Assembly: GCA_947476075.1 (NCBI GenBank)
Contig: CANJPM010000010.1
Coordinates: 1-34,527, forward strand
DNA: 34,527 bases
Direction: 5' to 3'
DNA from: Beijerinckiaceae bacterium
Lineage (GTDB): Bacteria > Pseudomonadota > Alphaproteobacteria > Rhizobiales > Beijerinckiaceae
This document shows, piece after piece, positions 7,148-15,514 of the stretch (the stretch's first letter is position 1; every line of letters starts with the position of its first letter). A program made the translations under genes and the position numbers. Below the pieces are notes generated by a model, which did no database searches, was not told where the DNA came from, and was given only the letters and a program-made list of their open reading frames with translations.

Positions 7148-9046
7148 ATGACCGAATTCATTGCACAGAACATGGCTCCAATCATGTTCGTAGCGCTTTT
7201 CGCGTTCTTGCTGCTGGGCTATCCGGTGGCCTTCTCACTTTCTGCCGTAGGGCTGGTGTTCTTCGTCGTCGGCGTCGAGCTGGCGGCGTTTTCCAATGGA
7301 TCGATCAGCCTCGACTGGCCGCTCCTTCAAGCAATGCCCGAACGTGTTTACGGGGTGATGAACAACGAGACGCTTCTGGCGATTCCGTTCTTCACCTTCA
7401 TGGGGCTGATTCTCGAACGCTCCGGCATGGCTGAGGATTTGCTCGACACCATCGGCCAATTGTTTGGCCCCGTCCGCGGCGGTCTTGCTTTTGCGGTCAT
7501 CTTCGTGGGCGCCTTGCTTGCCGCCACCACCGGCGTCGTCGCGGCCTCCGTGATCTCGATGGGACTCATCTCGCTGCCGATCATGTTGCGCTACGGCTAT
7601 GACCGGCGCGTGGCCTCGGGCGTGATCGCCGCTTCCGGCACGCTGGCGCAAATCATTCCGCCGTCTCTGGTGCTGATCGTGCTGGCGGACCAGCTGGGTC
7701 GTTCCGTCGGCGATATGTACAAGGGTGCGTTCATTCCCGGCATCCTGCTGGCCGCATTGTACGCCGGCTACATCTTCATCATCACGATCGTTAAGCCCGA
7801 CGCAGCGCCGGCCTTGCCGCTGGACGCTCGCAACATTCCCGAGGATGATCGTTTCGCCAGACGCCAGAACGTGACGACCTCCGTCGCGCTGCTGCTTTTT
7901 GGTGTGCCGCTGTTCTATTTCTTGATCTGGCTTGTCATCAAGATACCGAATGCTCTTGGCGCCGACATCGTCGCGCCGGATCAGAAAATCCGCTTGATGA
8001 TGGCCGGAGCGTTGTCTCTGATCGTCTTCGGTCGCACTTTAATCGGCAAGAAGAACGAAACTGCTGGCGCTCCGCGCGTGAATACCCTGGCGATCGTCGG
8101 TTTCGGAATCTTGCTGGGCATGTTGATCGCAGGCGCCATAGGCGTATTGCGGCCCAGTATGTCGTCCGACAATGTGGTGATCTGGGCCGCATTCGCAGCA
8201 ACAGGCGTGCTCTATACGCTGGCCACGATCAACCGTGCGTTTGGCCTTGGCCTGATGGCGAATATGACCCAACAGGTCATTATCGTGCTTGTGCCGCCGC
8301 TCGGGCTGATCTTCCTTGTGCTGGGAACGATCTTCGTAGGCATTGCAACGCCGACCGAAGGCGGCGCGATGGGCGCGGCAGGCGCGCTTCTGGTGGCCTT
8401 GTCAAAGGGGCGCCTCAACCTCAGCCTGACCAAGCAGGCGATGGATTCGACGCTGAAATTGTCGGCCTTCGTGGTCTTCATCCTGATCGGCGCGCGTGTG
8501 TTCTCGCTCACGTTCTATGGCGTGAACGGCCACACATGGGTGGAGCACTTGCTGACCACCCTGCCCGGCGGCCAGACTGGCTTCCTCGTGTTCGTGAACC
8601 TGCTTGTGTTCATTCTGGCGTTCTTCCTCGATTTCTTCGAGCTCGCCTTCATCATCGTCCCCCTGCTCGGGCCTGCCGCCGACAAGCTCGGCATCGACCT
8701 GATCTGGTTTGGCGTGATGCTGGGCGTGAACATGCAGACGTCGTTCATGCACCCGCCGTTTGGCTTCGCGCTATTCTACCTGCGCTCGGTCGCCGCCAAG
8801 GAAAAATACAAGGACCGCGTCACCGGAAAGACGATGGAGCCCGTCACCACCGGCCAGATTTATATGGGCGCGATCCCGTTCGTCTGTATCCAGCTGGTCA
8901 TGGTGGCGCTCATCATCATGATCCCGCAAATGGTGATGATCTACAAATCTGGCGAGAAGAGGCTGGATCAGCAACAGATCGACGAACAGTTCAGGAGCAT
9001 CGCGCCTCCGCCCGGTATGGGCGACATGCCGGCGCTGAAGTTCTAG
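7148..9046 (+). CDS. TRAP transporter large permease subunit (DctM family), extended form
   Basis: Encodes 632 residues from the ATG at 7148, which has GAGG five bases upstream. An in-frame start at 7067 would overlap dctQ and is rejected. DctM forms the translocation channel of TRAP importers. The N-terminal third shows family motifs (NNETLLAIPFFTFMGLILER, then ASGTLAQIIPPSLVLIVLAD), and the last third contains GTIFVGIATPTEGGAMGAAG and MLGVNMQTSFMHPPFGFALF. Typical DctM proteins are about 425 residues; here roughly residues 235-395 are additional, with three or four extra predicted helices and a charged loop (DARNIPEDDRFARRQ). It forms an operon with dctQ. The substrate is unknown because the DctP receptor is missing locally. 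Confidence 0.9.
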   Translation: MTEFIAQNMAPIMFVALFAFLLLGYPVAFSLSAVGLVFFVVGVELAAFSNGSISLDWPLLQAMPERVYGVMNNETLLAIPFFTFMGLILERSGMAEDLLDTIGQLFGPVRGGLAFAVIFVGALLAATTGVVAASVISMGLISLPIMLRYGYDRRVASGVIAASGTLAQIIPPSLVLIVLADQLGRSVGDMYKGAFIPGILLAALYAGYIFIITIVKPDAAPALPLDARNIPEDDRFARRQNVTTSVALLLFGVPLFYFLIWLVIKIPNALGADIVAPDQKIRLMMAGALSLIVFGRTLIGKKNETAGAPRVNTLAIVGFGILLGMLIAGAIGVLRPSMSSDNVVIWAAFAATGVLYTLATINRAFGLGLMANMTQQVIIVLVPPLGLIFLVLGTIFVGIATPTEGGAMGAAGALLVALSKGRLNLSLTKQAMDSTLKLSAFVVFILIGARVFSLTFYGVNGHTWVEHLLTTLPGGQTGFLVFVNLLVFILAFFLDFFELAFIIVPLLGPAADKLGIDLIWFGVMLGVNMQTSFMHPPFGFALFYLRSVAAKEKYKDRVTGKTMEPVTTGQIYMGAIPFVCIQLVMVALIIMIPQMVMIYKSGEKRLDQQQIDEQFRSIAPPPGMGDMPALKF

Positions 9047-9054
9047 CGCTTCTT

Positions 9055-9182
9055 CCTTCTCCCGCACGCGGGAGAAGGTGACGTTTGCGTCAGCAAAAGT
9101 CGGATGAGGGCTCTTACAACACCCGAAAGCGCCCTCATCCGTAACCCTTCGCGCGACACCTTCTCCCGCCAGCGGGAGAAGG
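9055..9182. repeat. Palindromic intergenic repeat of three hairpins (REP/BIME-like)
   Basis: Two nearly identical hairpins flank a third. CCTTCTCCCGC/GCGGGAGAAGG occurs at 9055-9078 and again at 9159-9182, each with 11-bp arms and a 2-nt loop. The central arms are CGGATGAGGGC (9101-9111) and GCCCTCATCCG (9131-9141). It fills the gap between the convergent dctM and Atm1-type genes, where it may also stop transcription. A related but differently arranged element lies at 34123-34260. Confidence 0.75.
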
Positions 9183-9211
9183 AAAGAACGGCGCCTCTTT
9201 CTTCTACCGCC

Positions 9212-11173
9212 TCAATCCTGCACGGCCACCCGCACCGAGCGACCTTCCGCTGCTTCGGCGCGGCGCAACGTCTCTTCGGCTGCGTCGACTTCGCGCTGGC
9301 GGTTCCACATGGCGGCGTAGACCCCGCCTTTGGCGAGCAAGTCATCGTGCTTGCCGCGCTCGACAATTTCACCCGAATCCAGCACCAGAATTTCATCCGC
9401 ATTGACAATGGTCGAAAGGCGATGCGCGATCACCAGCGTCGTGCGGCCGGTGGCGACGCGATCAAGCGCGGTTTGAATTTCGCGCTCGGTGAATGAATCC
9501 AGCGCCGACGTCGCTTCATCAAGCAGCAGGATCGGTGGCGCCTTGAGAATGGTGCGGGCGATGGCCACGCGCTGCTTCTCGCCGCCCGACAGTTTCAGCC
9601 CGCGCTCGCCCACTTGCGACTCATAGCCTTTCGGCAAAGAGCGGATGAAATCGTCGATCTGCGCGGTCCGAGCAGCCTCATAGACCTCCTCCTCGGTCGC
9701 TTCCCAGCGGCCGTAGCGGATGTTGTAGGCGATGGTGTCGTTGAACAGCACTGTGTCCTGCGGCACCATGCCGATGGCGCCACGCAGGCTTTCCTGCGTC
9801 ACGTCGCCGAGCTTCTGGCCGTCGATCGTGATGCTGCCGCTTTGCGGCTCGTAGAAACGATAGAGCAGACGCGAGATCGTCGACTTGCCGGCGCCAGACG
9901 GACCCACCACCGCAACCGTGTGACCGGCGGGCACTTCGAAGCTCACGCCCTTGAGGATCGGGCGCGCGGGATCGTAGGCAAAGTGCACATTGTCGAACCT
10001 GATCGCGCCCTGCTCGATGGCGAGCGGCCTCGCCTCGGGGCGATCCTTGATTTCGGCGTTCTGGCCCAGCACGTCGAACATAGCTTCAATGTCGATGATG
10101 GCCTGCTTGATCTCGCGATAGACCATGCCCATGAAATTGAGCGGCTGGTAGAGCTGGATCATCAGGCCGTTCAACAATACGAAATCGCCGATGGTGTTGC
10201 GGCCCTCGCGGATGTCGATCACGCACAGGATCATCACCACCATCAACGCCATCGAGAAGATGAAGCCCTGGCCTGAATTGAGCACCGCCAGCGAGACGTA
10301 GCTCGACACGGAATTCCGCTCGTACCGCTCCATCGAGCGATCATAACGCTCGGCTTCGCGCTTCTCGGCGCCGAAATACTTCACCGTCTCGTAATTGAGC
10401 AGCGAGTCGATAGCCTTCACATTGGCGTCGGTGTCGCTCTCATTCATGTTGCGACGGATCTGGATGCGCCAATCGGTGGCCACGCGCGTGAACCAAAGAT
10501 AGAGCGCAATCATCACCACGACGGTCAGCGCATAGCGCCAGTCGAACGCCCAGAAAAACACGCCCAGGATAAGCGCAAACTCCACCACCGTCGGTATCCC
10601 GGTGAGAATGCTCATGCGCACGATTTGCTGGATCGCCTCGCGACCGCGCTCCAGAACGCGCGTCAAGCCGCCGGTCTTGCGCTCCAGATGAAAGCGCAGC
10701 GACAATTGATGCAGGTGCACGAACACTTCATTGGCCATCCGGCGCACGGCGTGCATGGCGACCGATGCAAACAACGCATCGCGCGCCTGCGTGAAGAATT
10801 GCATGAAGCTGCGCAGCAGTCCGTAGATCACGCAGATCGCGACAGGCGTTGCAAGCAGCACCGGCAGCGGCACGTTGGCGGTCGCCGGATCAACGATAAC
10901 GTCAGTCACCCATTTGAAGCTATAGGGAATGAGGATCGTGAGAACCTTGGCGATCAACAGCATGAAAAACGCAGCGACGACGCGCGCCTTCAAATCACGA
11001 CGATCGTCCGACCACACATAAGGCCAGAGCCGCACGACCGTTTGCGACAACGTCGCCTCGCGGCGATGGGGCGCAGGCGCGCCCAAAGGCGCCTTCTGGT
11101 CGGACGAATGGGGCGAAGAATGGGGAGCCTTGGCGGCGGCGTGGTGGGCAGGGGCGGCGTGGGGATTGGTCAT
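9212..11173 (-). CDS. Atm1-type ABC exporter (fused permease and ATPase)
   Basis: Encodes 653 residues from the ATG at 11173; the frame extends 22 codons further without a credible site. An N-terminal Ala/His/Pro-rich tail of about 45 residues precedes a six-helix ABC type-1 permease (about 60-365) and a nucleotide-binding domain. Visible ATPase motifs are Walker A GPSGAGKST, signature LSGGEKQR, Walker B ILLLDEATSALD and the AHRLSTI switch. The NYETVKYFGAE stretch is characteristic of the Atm1/HMT1 group, which exports glutathione-linked sulfur or metal compounds across the inner membrane and is linked to iron-sulfur or heavy-metal homeostasis. The fused half-transporter should act as a homodimer. 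The substrate assignment is by family only. Confidence 0.9.
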   Translation of the reverse strand: MTNPHAAPAHHAAAKAPHSSPHSSDQKAPLGAPAPHRREATLSQTVVRLWPYVWSDDRRDLKARVVAAFFMLLIAKVLTILIPYSFKWVTDVIVDPATANVPLPVLLATPVAICVIYGLLRSFMQFFTQARDALFASVAMHAVRRMANEVFVHLHQLSLRFHLERKTGGLTRVLERGREAIQQIVRMSILTGIPTVVEFALILGVFFWAFDWRYALTVVVMIALYLWFTRVATDWRIQIRRNMNESDTDANVKAIDSLLNYETVKYFGAEKREAERYDRSMERYERNSVSSYVSLAVLNSGQGFIFSMALMVVMILCVIDIREGRNTIGDFVLLNGLMIQLYQPLNFMGMVYREIKQAIIDIEAMFDVLGQNAEIKDRPEARPLAIEQGAIRFDNVHFAYDPARPILKGVSFEVPAGHTVAVVGPSGAGKSTISRLLYRFYEPQSGSITIDGQKLGDVTQESLRGAIGMVPQDTVLFNDTIAYNIRYGRWEATEEEVYEAARTAQIDDFIRSLPKGYESQVGERGLKLSGGEKQRVAIARTILKAPPILLLDEATSALDSFTEREIQTALDRVATGRTTLVIAHRLSTIVNADEILVLDSGEIVERGKHDDLLAKGGVYAAMWNRQREVDAAEETLRRAEAAEGRSVRVAVQD

Positions 11174-11367
11174 CGACGCTTCTTTTCTTGGCCGTGAAGG
11201 CGGCCGGGGCGTTAAGGATTCGCCCCCATATAAACACAACGGAGCCCGCGCGCACGCTCAATGCGTCACGCGCAAGAGCCGACGCCCCTCAGCGAAGGGC
11301 AAGTAACCCGTAAAAGGCAGGTGTTAGCAATCAACCGGCGCCGGCGGCAGGCGCTCAAGGCAAAGGC

Positions 11368-12507
11368 TTAGTCCACCTTGGGAACAACCAGGACCTGGCC
11401 TGGGAATATCTTGTTGGGGTTGCTGATCTGACGTGAATTGGCGTCGTAAATCTGAGTGTAGCGAAAACCTTCGCCATAGATAACGCGGCTGATGCGCCAC
11501 AGGCTGTCGCCCCGCTCTACCCGCGCCGTCCGAAGATCGGCGACCACGGCGGCGCCGGGCGCACTCTCGTCCTTCATGTGCGCCGCGAAGGCGGGCGGCG
11601 CCGAGGCCGGAAGATCAAACGGCGCCTCCGCCCGCTCGCCTGGCTTGCCGTCAGGCCCGATCATATCGGCTCGAACATTATAGGCGCCCGGCGTCATGCC
11701 CTGATCGATGCGCACGGACCATTTGCCGTCCGCACCTGCGCTGACGGAGGCCACGAAGGAATCGTTCAAATAGAGCCGGATCGAGGCTCCGGCCGGGGCT
11801 TGCCCGGACATGAACGCACCACCGCCCGCCATCGCCTCAACGCTGGCGATCCGCAAGCGGTCCCCGCCCTCGCCAGCACCCGGCGACGAAACGCTGGAGG
11901 CCGTGTTGGAGAGAACTTTGGTGGGCTGGTTGGGCGCATCCATCGCCGCAATGGCTGCGCTGGATCCGCGCTGCGGCGTCGCAATCGTGACGGTTTGCTG
12001 CGAGGCGACTTCCCTGTCGCCAAGACGGGCGCGCAGGGACAACACATGCTCCCCGGGCGGCAAGGTTTGCGGCAAGATGACGAAATTGCCGTCAGCATCG
12101 GCGCTGGCCTGCCCCAGCGAACGTTCGCCCGAGCGCAAAGTCACCTCAGATCGCGGCGCCGCTCGCCCGGCCACGACGGCTTCCCCGCCCGGCTCCACGC
12201 GCACGACGTCAAACGTGGGCAGCGCCAACGGGGCGATTGCGGGCGGGGCGCTCGTCTCGCGAACAGCCTCGGCGGGCGCCGGGCTCATTGAAGGGCTCAC
12301 AGCCGCGCTAACGGGCGGGCTAACGGGCGGGCTTACGGGCGGGCTTACGGGCTCCGAAGTGGACAGCGCCGCCTGCTGGGGAACCTGCGATTCCATGAGC
12401 TGCCAAGCCGCGAAGCCAATGGCCGTTGCGGCGGCGGCGCCGACGCCGAGCAACAAAATCGGGCTTCTTGAAAGCTCGAACGTAAAAATGCTGCGCAAAG
12501 GAATCAT
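11368..12507 (-). CDS. LysM-domain cell envelope protein
   Basis: Encodes 379 residues from the ATG at 12507; a TTG 15 codons upstream is possible. A membrane anchor or signal segment (about residues 14-35, SPILLLGVGAAAATAIGFAA) is followed by a Pro/Val/Ser-rich linker made of PVSP repeats. Next come two Ig-like or carboxypeptidase-regulatory-like modules (VVAGRAAPRSEVTLRSG and FMSGQAPAGASIRLYLND share one pattern). The C-terminal LysM domain (VERGDSLWRISRVIYGEG...YDANSRQISNPNKIFPGQ) should bind peptidoglycan. The arrangement matches alphaproteobacterial LysM proteins of unknown exact role. It is a single minus-strand gene divergent from the LOG gene. Confidence 0.85.
   Translation of the reverse strand: MIPLRSIFTFELSRSPILLLGVGAAAATAIGFAAWQLMESQVPQQAALSTSEPVSPPVSPPVSPPVSAAVSPSMSPAPAEAVRETSAPPAIAPLALPTFDVVRVEPGGEAVVAGRAAPRSEVTLRSGERSLGQASADADGNFVILPQTLPPGEHVLSLRARLGDREVASQQTVTIATPQRGSSAAIAAMDAPNQPTKVLSNTASSVSSPGAGEGGDRLRIASVEAMAGGGAFMSGQAPAGASIRLYLNDSFVASVSAGADGKWSVRIDQGMTPGAYNVRADMIGPDGKPGERAEAPFDLPASAPPAFAAHMKDESAPGAAVVADLRTARVERGDSLWRISRVIYGEGFRYTQIYDANSRQISNPNKIFPGQVLVVPKVD
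12308..12355. repeat. 12-bp tandem repeat within the LysM gene
   Basis: Units of CTAACGGGCGGG occur at 12308 and 12320, and a variant with CTTA at 12332, with a partial fourth unit from 12344. They are in frame and encode the repeated Pro-Val-Ser-Pro linker of the LysM protein. Confidence 0.85.
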
Positions 12508-12628
12508 GGCGAAACCAATCGTTGTTCCGTAACAATTTAACGCTTTGATCAAGTAAACGCGAATCAGACGGAACCGCGAGCGTCGCTGGCGGCTTCACCC
12601 CTTCCAGTCATGTGGACGCAAGCTGAAC

Positions 12629-13243
12629 ATGAGCACCATCCGAAAGATATGCGTTTACTGCGGTTCCTCCCCTGGCGCCGACCCCATTTTCCAGGCCGCC
12701 GCCGAAAACCTAGGCCGCGCTTTGGCCCATGAGGGCATCGGCCTCGTCTATGGCGGCGGCGGAAACGGCTTGATGGGAATTATAGCCCGCACGGTCCTGG
12801 AGCATGGCGGACATGTCACCGGCATCATCCCCGAATTCCTGCAAAACCGCGAACATCGCTACGACGAGGCGCAGGAAGTCCATGTCGTGCCCGACATGCA
12901 CACCCGAAAGCGCATGATGTTTGAAGAGGCTGACGCCTTCATCGCTTTGCCCGGCGGCATCGGCACGCTGGAGGAGCTCGTCGAACAACTCACCTGGGTG
13001 CAACTGAACCAGCACAACAAGCCGGTGCTGATCGCCGACGTCGGCGGCTTCTGGCGCCCCCTGCTCGATCTATTTGCGCACATGCGCAACAACGGCTTTA
13101 TCCGCCACGATCTTGAAGTGCGTTATCTGGTCAGCGAGCGTATTGAAGACGCCGTGCCGATGCTGCGCAAGGCGCACGCGATGGCGCAAACCAGAATGAA
13201 GCTCCGTGGCGAGCTGGACACCGGACTTGATCCGCGTCTGTAA
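12629..13243 (+). CDS. LOG family protein (TIGR00730), probable nucleotide phosphoribohydrolase
   Basis: Encodes 204 residues, normal for the family. It has the Rossmann-type opening ICVYCGSSPGADP, the glycine-rich VYGGGGNGLMG loop and the catalytic PGGIGTLEELVEQLTWVQL motif (PGGxGTxxE). Family members cleave the N-glycosidic bond of nucleoside monophosphates. The name lysine decarboxylase found in older annotation is wrong for this motif. Plant-associated homologues release cytokinin bases, but that role cannot be inferred here. The ATG at 12629 has little Shine-Dalgarno. It is convergent with cimA, with 11 nt between the ends. Confidence 0.9.
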   Translation: MSTIRKICVYCGSSPGADPIFQAAAENLGRALAHEGIGLVYGGGGNGLMGIIARTVLEHGGHVTGIIPEFLQNREHRYDEAQEVHVVPDMHTRKRMMFEEADAFIALPGGIGTLEELVEQLTWVQLNQHNKPVLIADVGGFWRPLLDLFAHMRNNGFIRHDLEVRYLVSERIEDAVPMLRKAHAMAQTRMKLRGELDTGLDPRL

Positions 13244-13254
13244 CGCGGATTTCT

Positions 13255-14844
13255 TTACGCGCCAGCTTTAAGAAGCTTGTATTCTATCGAGTCGATGAGC
13301 GCCTGGAACGAGGCGTCGACCACGTTGGCGGACACGCCGACTGTGGACCAGCGCGCACCCTTTGAATCGCCAAACTCGATCAGTACGCGCGTCACCGCAT
13401 CCGTGCCGCCCTGAAACACGCGCACGCGATAATCGAGTAGCTCAAGATCTTCGATATACCGCTGGTAGCGACCAAGATCTTTGCGCAACGCCAGATCGAG
13501 CGCGTTCACCGGCCCATTGCCTTCAGCAACCGAGATCAGCAACTCGTCGCCAACTTTCACCTTCACGACCGCTTCCGAAACGCTGACCAGATCGCCCATA
13601 GAATTGTGACGACGTTCAACGTTGACGCTGAAACGCTCAACCTCGAAATAACTTGGCGCCTCGCCGAGCATGCGGCGGGCCAGCAGTTCAAATGAAGCGT
13701 CGGCGCCTTCATAGGCATAGCCCAGAGCCTCGCGCTCCTTCACCTGCTCCAGCAAGCGATTAACGCGCGGATCGTCCTTGGCGATTTGCACGCCGAGGCG
13801 CTCCAGCTCCGATAAAATGTTCGAACGACCGGCCTGATCGGACACCAGCACCTTCCGCAGATTGCCAACGCTCTCAGGCTCGACATGCTCATAGGTGCGA
13901 GGATCTTTCAGCACAGCGGAGGCGTGAATGCCAGCCTTGGTTGCGAAGGCGCTGTCGCCCACATAGGGCGCATGGCGATTGCCGCGGTGATTGAGCAATT
14001 CGTCAACTGTGGCGCTGATCTTCTTGAGGCCCTTGAGCTGGTCCAGCGTAACGCCAATTTCAAAACGTTGCGCGTATTCATCCTTCAGCAGAAGTGTGGG
14101 AATGATCGAGCACAGGTTTGCATTGCCGCACCGCTCGCCCAAGCCATTCAGCGTGCCCTGAATATGGCGCACGCCGGCGCGTACAGCGGCAAACGTATTG
14201 GCGACTGCGTTCTCGGTGTCGTTATGCGTATGAATGCCCAGATGCGAACCGGGAACGTATTGCAGTACTTGTTTGACGATGTCTTCGATCTCATGGGGCA
14301 GCGTGCCGCCGTTTGTGTCGCACAGCACGATCCAGCGCGCACCGGATTCGTGCGCCGTGCGCGCACATTGCAAGGCGTAATCGCGATTGGCTTTGAAGCC
14401 GTCGAAGAAATGCTCACAATCAAGGATCGCCTCGCGCCCATGCTGGCGCGCATATTTGATCGAGTCCGCAACGCCGTCGAGGTTCTCATCCAGCGTGCAG
14501 CCCAGCGCCACATGCACATGGTAATCCCACGTCTTGGCCACAAACGTGATCGTGTCGGCCGCACTCTCCATCAAGGCGGCGACGCCCGGATCGTTGGAGG
14601 CCGAGCGCCCCGCTCGCTTGGTCATGCCAAACGCTGCAAAGCGCGCGCGTTTCAAAGGCTTTTTGCGGAAGAATTCGGTATCCAGCGGATTGGCGCCAGG
14701 ATAGCCGCCTTCCACGTAATCGACGCCCAAATCATCCAGCATCTGCGCGATGCGAACCTTGTCGGCCAGCGAGAAATCAACGCCAGTTGTCTGCGCGCCG
14801 TCGCGCAACGTGGTGTCGAAAATGGTGAGGCGTTCACGGGTCAT
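13255..14844 (-). CDS. cimA: (R)-citramalate synthase
   Basis: Encodes 529 residues, the length of CimA rather than 2-isopropylmalate synthase of the short type. It condenses pyruvate with acetyl-CoA to citramalate, giving a threonine-independent route to 2-oxobutyrate and isoleucine. Seen in order are the HMGL-like barrel motif IFDTTLRDGAQTTGVDFS, the metal-binding HTHNDTENAVAN with the NGLGERCGNANL motif, and a C-terminal LeuA dimer/allosteric domain after about residue 390. It is the last gene of a minus-strand run after a GNAT gene, which ends 12 nt upstream of this start. The main alternative is an LeuA paralogue, but overall similarity favours the CimA group. Confidence 0.9.
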   Translation of the reverse strand: MTRERLTIFDTTLRDGAQTTGVDFSLADKVRIAQMLDDLGVDYVEGGYPGANPLDTEFFRKKPLKRARFAAFGMTKRAGRSASNDPGVAALMESAADTITFVAKTWDYHVHVALGCTLDENLDGVADSIKYARQHGREAILDCEHFFDGFKANRDYALQCARTAHESGARWIVLCDTNGGTLPHEIEDIVKQVLQYVPGSHLGIHTHNDTENAVANTFAAVRAGVRHIQGTLNGLGERCGNANLCSIIPTLLLKDEYAQRFEIGVTLDQLKGLKKISATVDELLNHRGNRHAPYVGDSAFATKAGIHASAVLKDPRTYEHVEPESVGNLRKVLVSDQAGRSNILSELERLGVQIAKDDPRVNRLLEQVKEREALGYAYEGADASFELLARRMLGEAPSYFEVERFSVNVERRHNSMGDLVSVSEAVVKVKVGDELLISVAEGNGPVNALDLALRKDLGRYQRYIEDLELLDYRVRVFQGGTDAVTRVLIEFGDSKGARWSTVGVSANVVDASFQALIDSIEYKLLKAGA

Positions 14845-14856
14845 GTCAGGCCTGTT

Positions 14857-15372
14857 CTATTGGAGCGTGCTGGACGCAGGCGGCGCGGGATCGTTGGCGG
14901 CGAGCGGCTTGCGCATGGTCGTGTTGCCAAGCCACACGCCTTGCAGGTCAACCGTATTGCGCCGCTGCGCGCTATACCCACGCTGAAGAAAGAAAGGTTC
15001 CGCGCAATCGCTGGCGTCAACGGACAGATGCTTGGCGCCGCGCGCCAGAGCGAGCTTTTCAAGAGCGTCGCACAAGGCGCTGGCCACCCCCTGACGCGCA
15101 ACGAGCGGTTGGACGTAAAGCATGTCGATCTGATCGACGCCCTTGCACGAGGCAAAGCCCACAGGCTCGCCGTTAAACGTGGCGACAAGCGTAAGCTGAC
15201 CAGCGAGCCGCGCGCCAAACTGCGCAGCATCGTCCGCAGGCGCCGTCCACGCTGCAATCTGGTCGACGCTGTAATCCTCAGCCGCCAGCTCTTCCACGCT
15301 CGCAATGAAAATAGCGACAAGCGTGGAAGCGTCTTGCGGAAGATAGGGGCGCAGACCGATGGACGGGTTCAT
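14857..15372 (-). CDS. GNAT family N-acetyltransferase
   Basis: Encodes 171 residues. The acetyl-CoA-binding region is recognisable: IDMLYVQPLVARQGVASALCDALEKLA, with the Q/RxxGxA/G turn (RQGVAS), and the C-terminal FFLQRGYSAQRRNTV is the usual final GNAT strand. The acceptor is unknown, either a small molecule or a protein. The ATG at 15372 has GGAG eight bases upstream. It lies between cysS and cimA on the same strand and is only 12 nt from cimA, so co-expression with cimA is likely. Confidence 0.85.
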   Translation of the reverse strand: MNPSIGLRPYLPQDASTLVAIFIASVEELAAEDYSVDQIAAWTAPADDAAQFGARLAGQLTLVATFNGEPVGFASCKGVDQIDMLYVQPLVARQGVASALCDALEKLALARGAKHLSVDASDCAEPFFLQRGYSAQRRNTVDLQGVWLGNTTMRKPLAANDPAPPASSTLQ

Positions 15373-15398
15373 GAATCACGCTCCGTTGAAAACAAGCC

Positions 15399-15500
15399 CG
15401 TCATGCCAGCGAAGGCTGGCATCCACGGCAGGCAAACGCGCGAGCCTTGGCGAACGCAGCCCGCAGCCTGTCGTGGATGGTCGCCTTCGCGACCATGGCG
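15399..15500. repeat. Palindromic intergenic repeat of the GTCATGCCAGCGAAGGCTGG type
   Basis: Two perfect 8-bp hairpins with 4-nt loops mark the ends: ATGCCAGC/GCTGGCAT (15403-15422) and ATGGTCGC/GCGACCAT (15477-15496). Between them ATCCACGGCAGG (15421-15432) pairs with CCTGTCGTGGAT (15467-15478) with one mismatch, so the whole element can fold back on itself. This repeat family is widespread in proteobacterial intergenic regions. It sits in the 142-nt gap between cysS and the GNAT gene. Confidence 0.8.
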
Positions 15501-15514
15501 TGTGAGTTGATCCC

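Noticed and set aside
9055-9182. CRISPR-like repetition of CCTTCTCCCGC units
   Set aside because: Only two copies, each self-palindromic and in a symmetric layout; no regular spacers and no cas genes.
13885-15510. Plus-strand frame of 541 codons
   Set aside because: It is antisense to cimA and the GNAT gene, both with clear protein families; long antisense frames are expected in GC-rich DNA.
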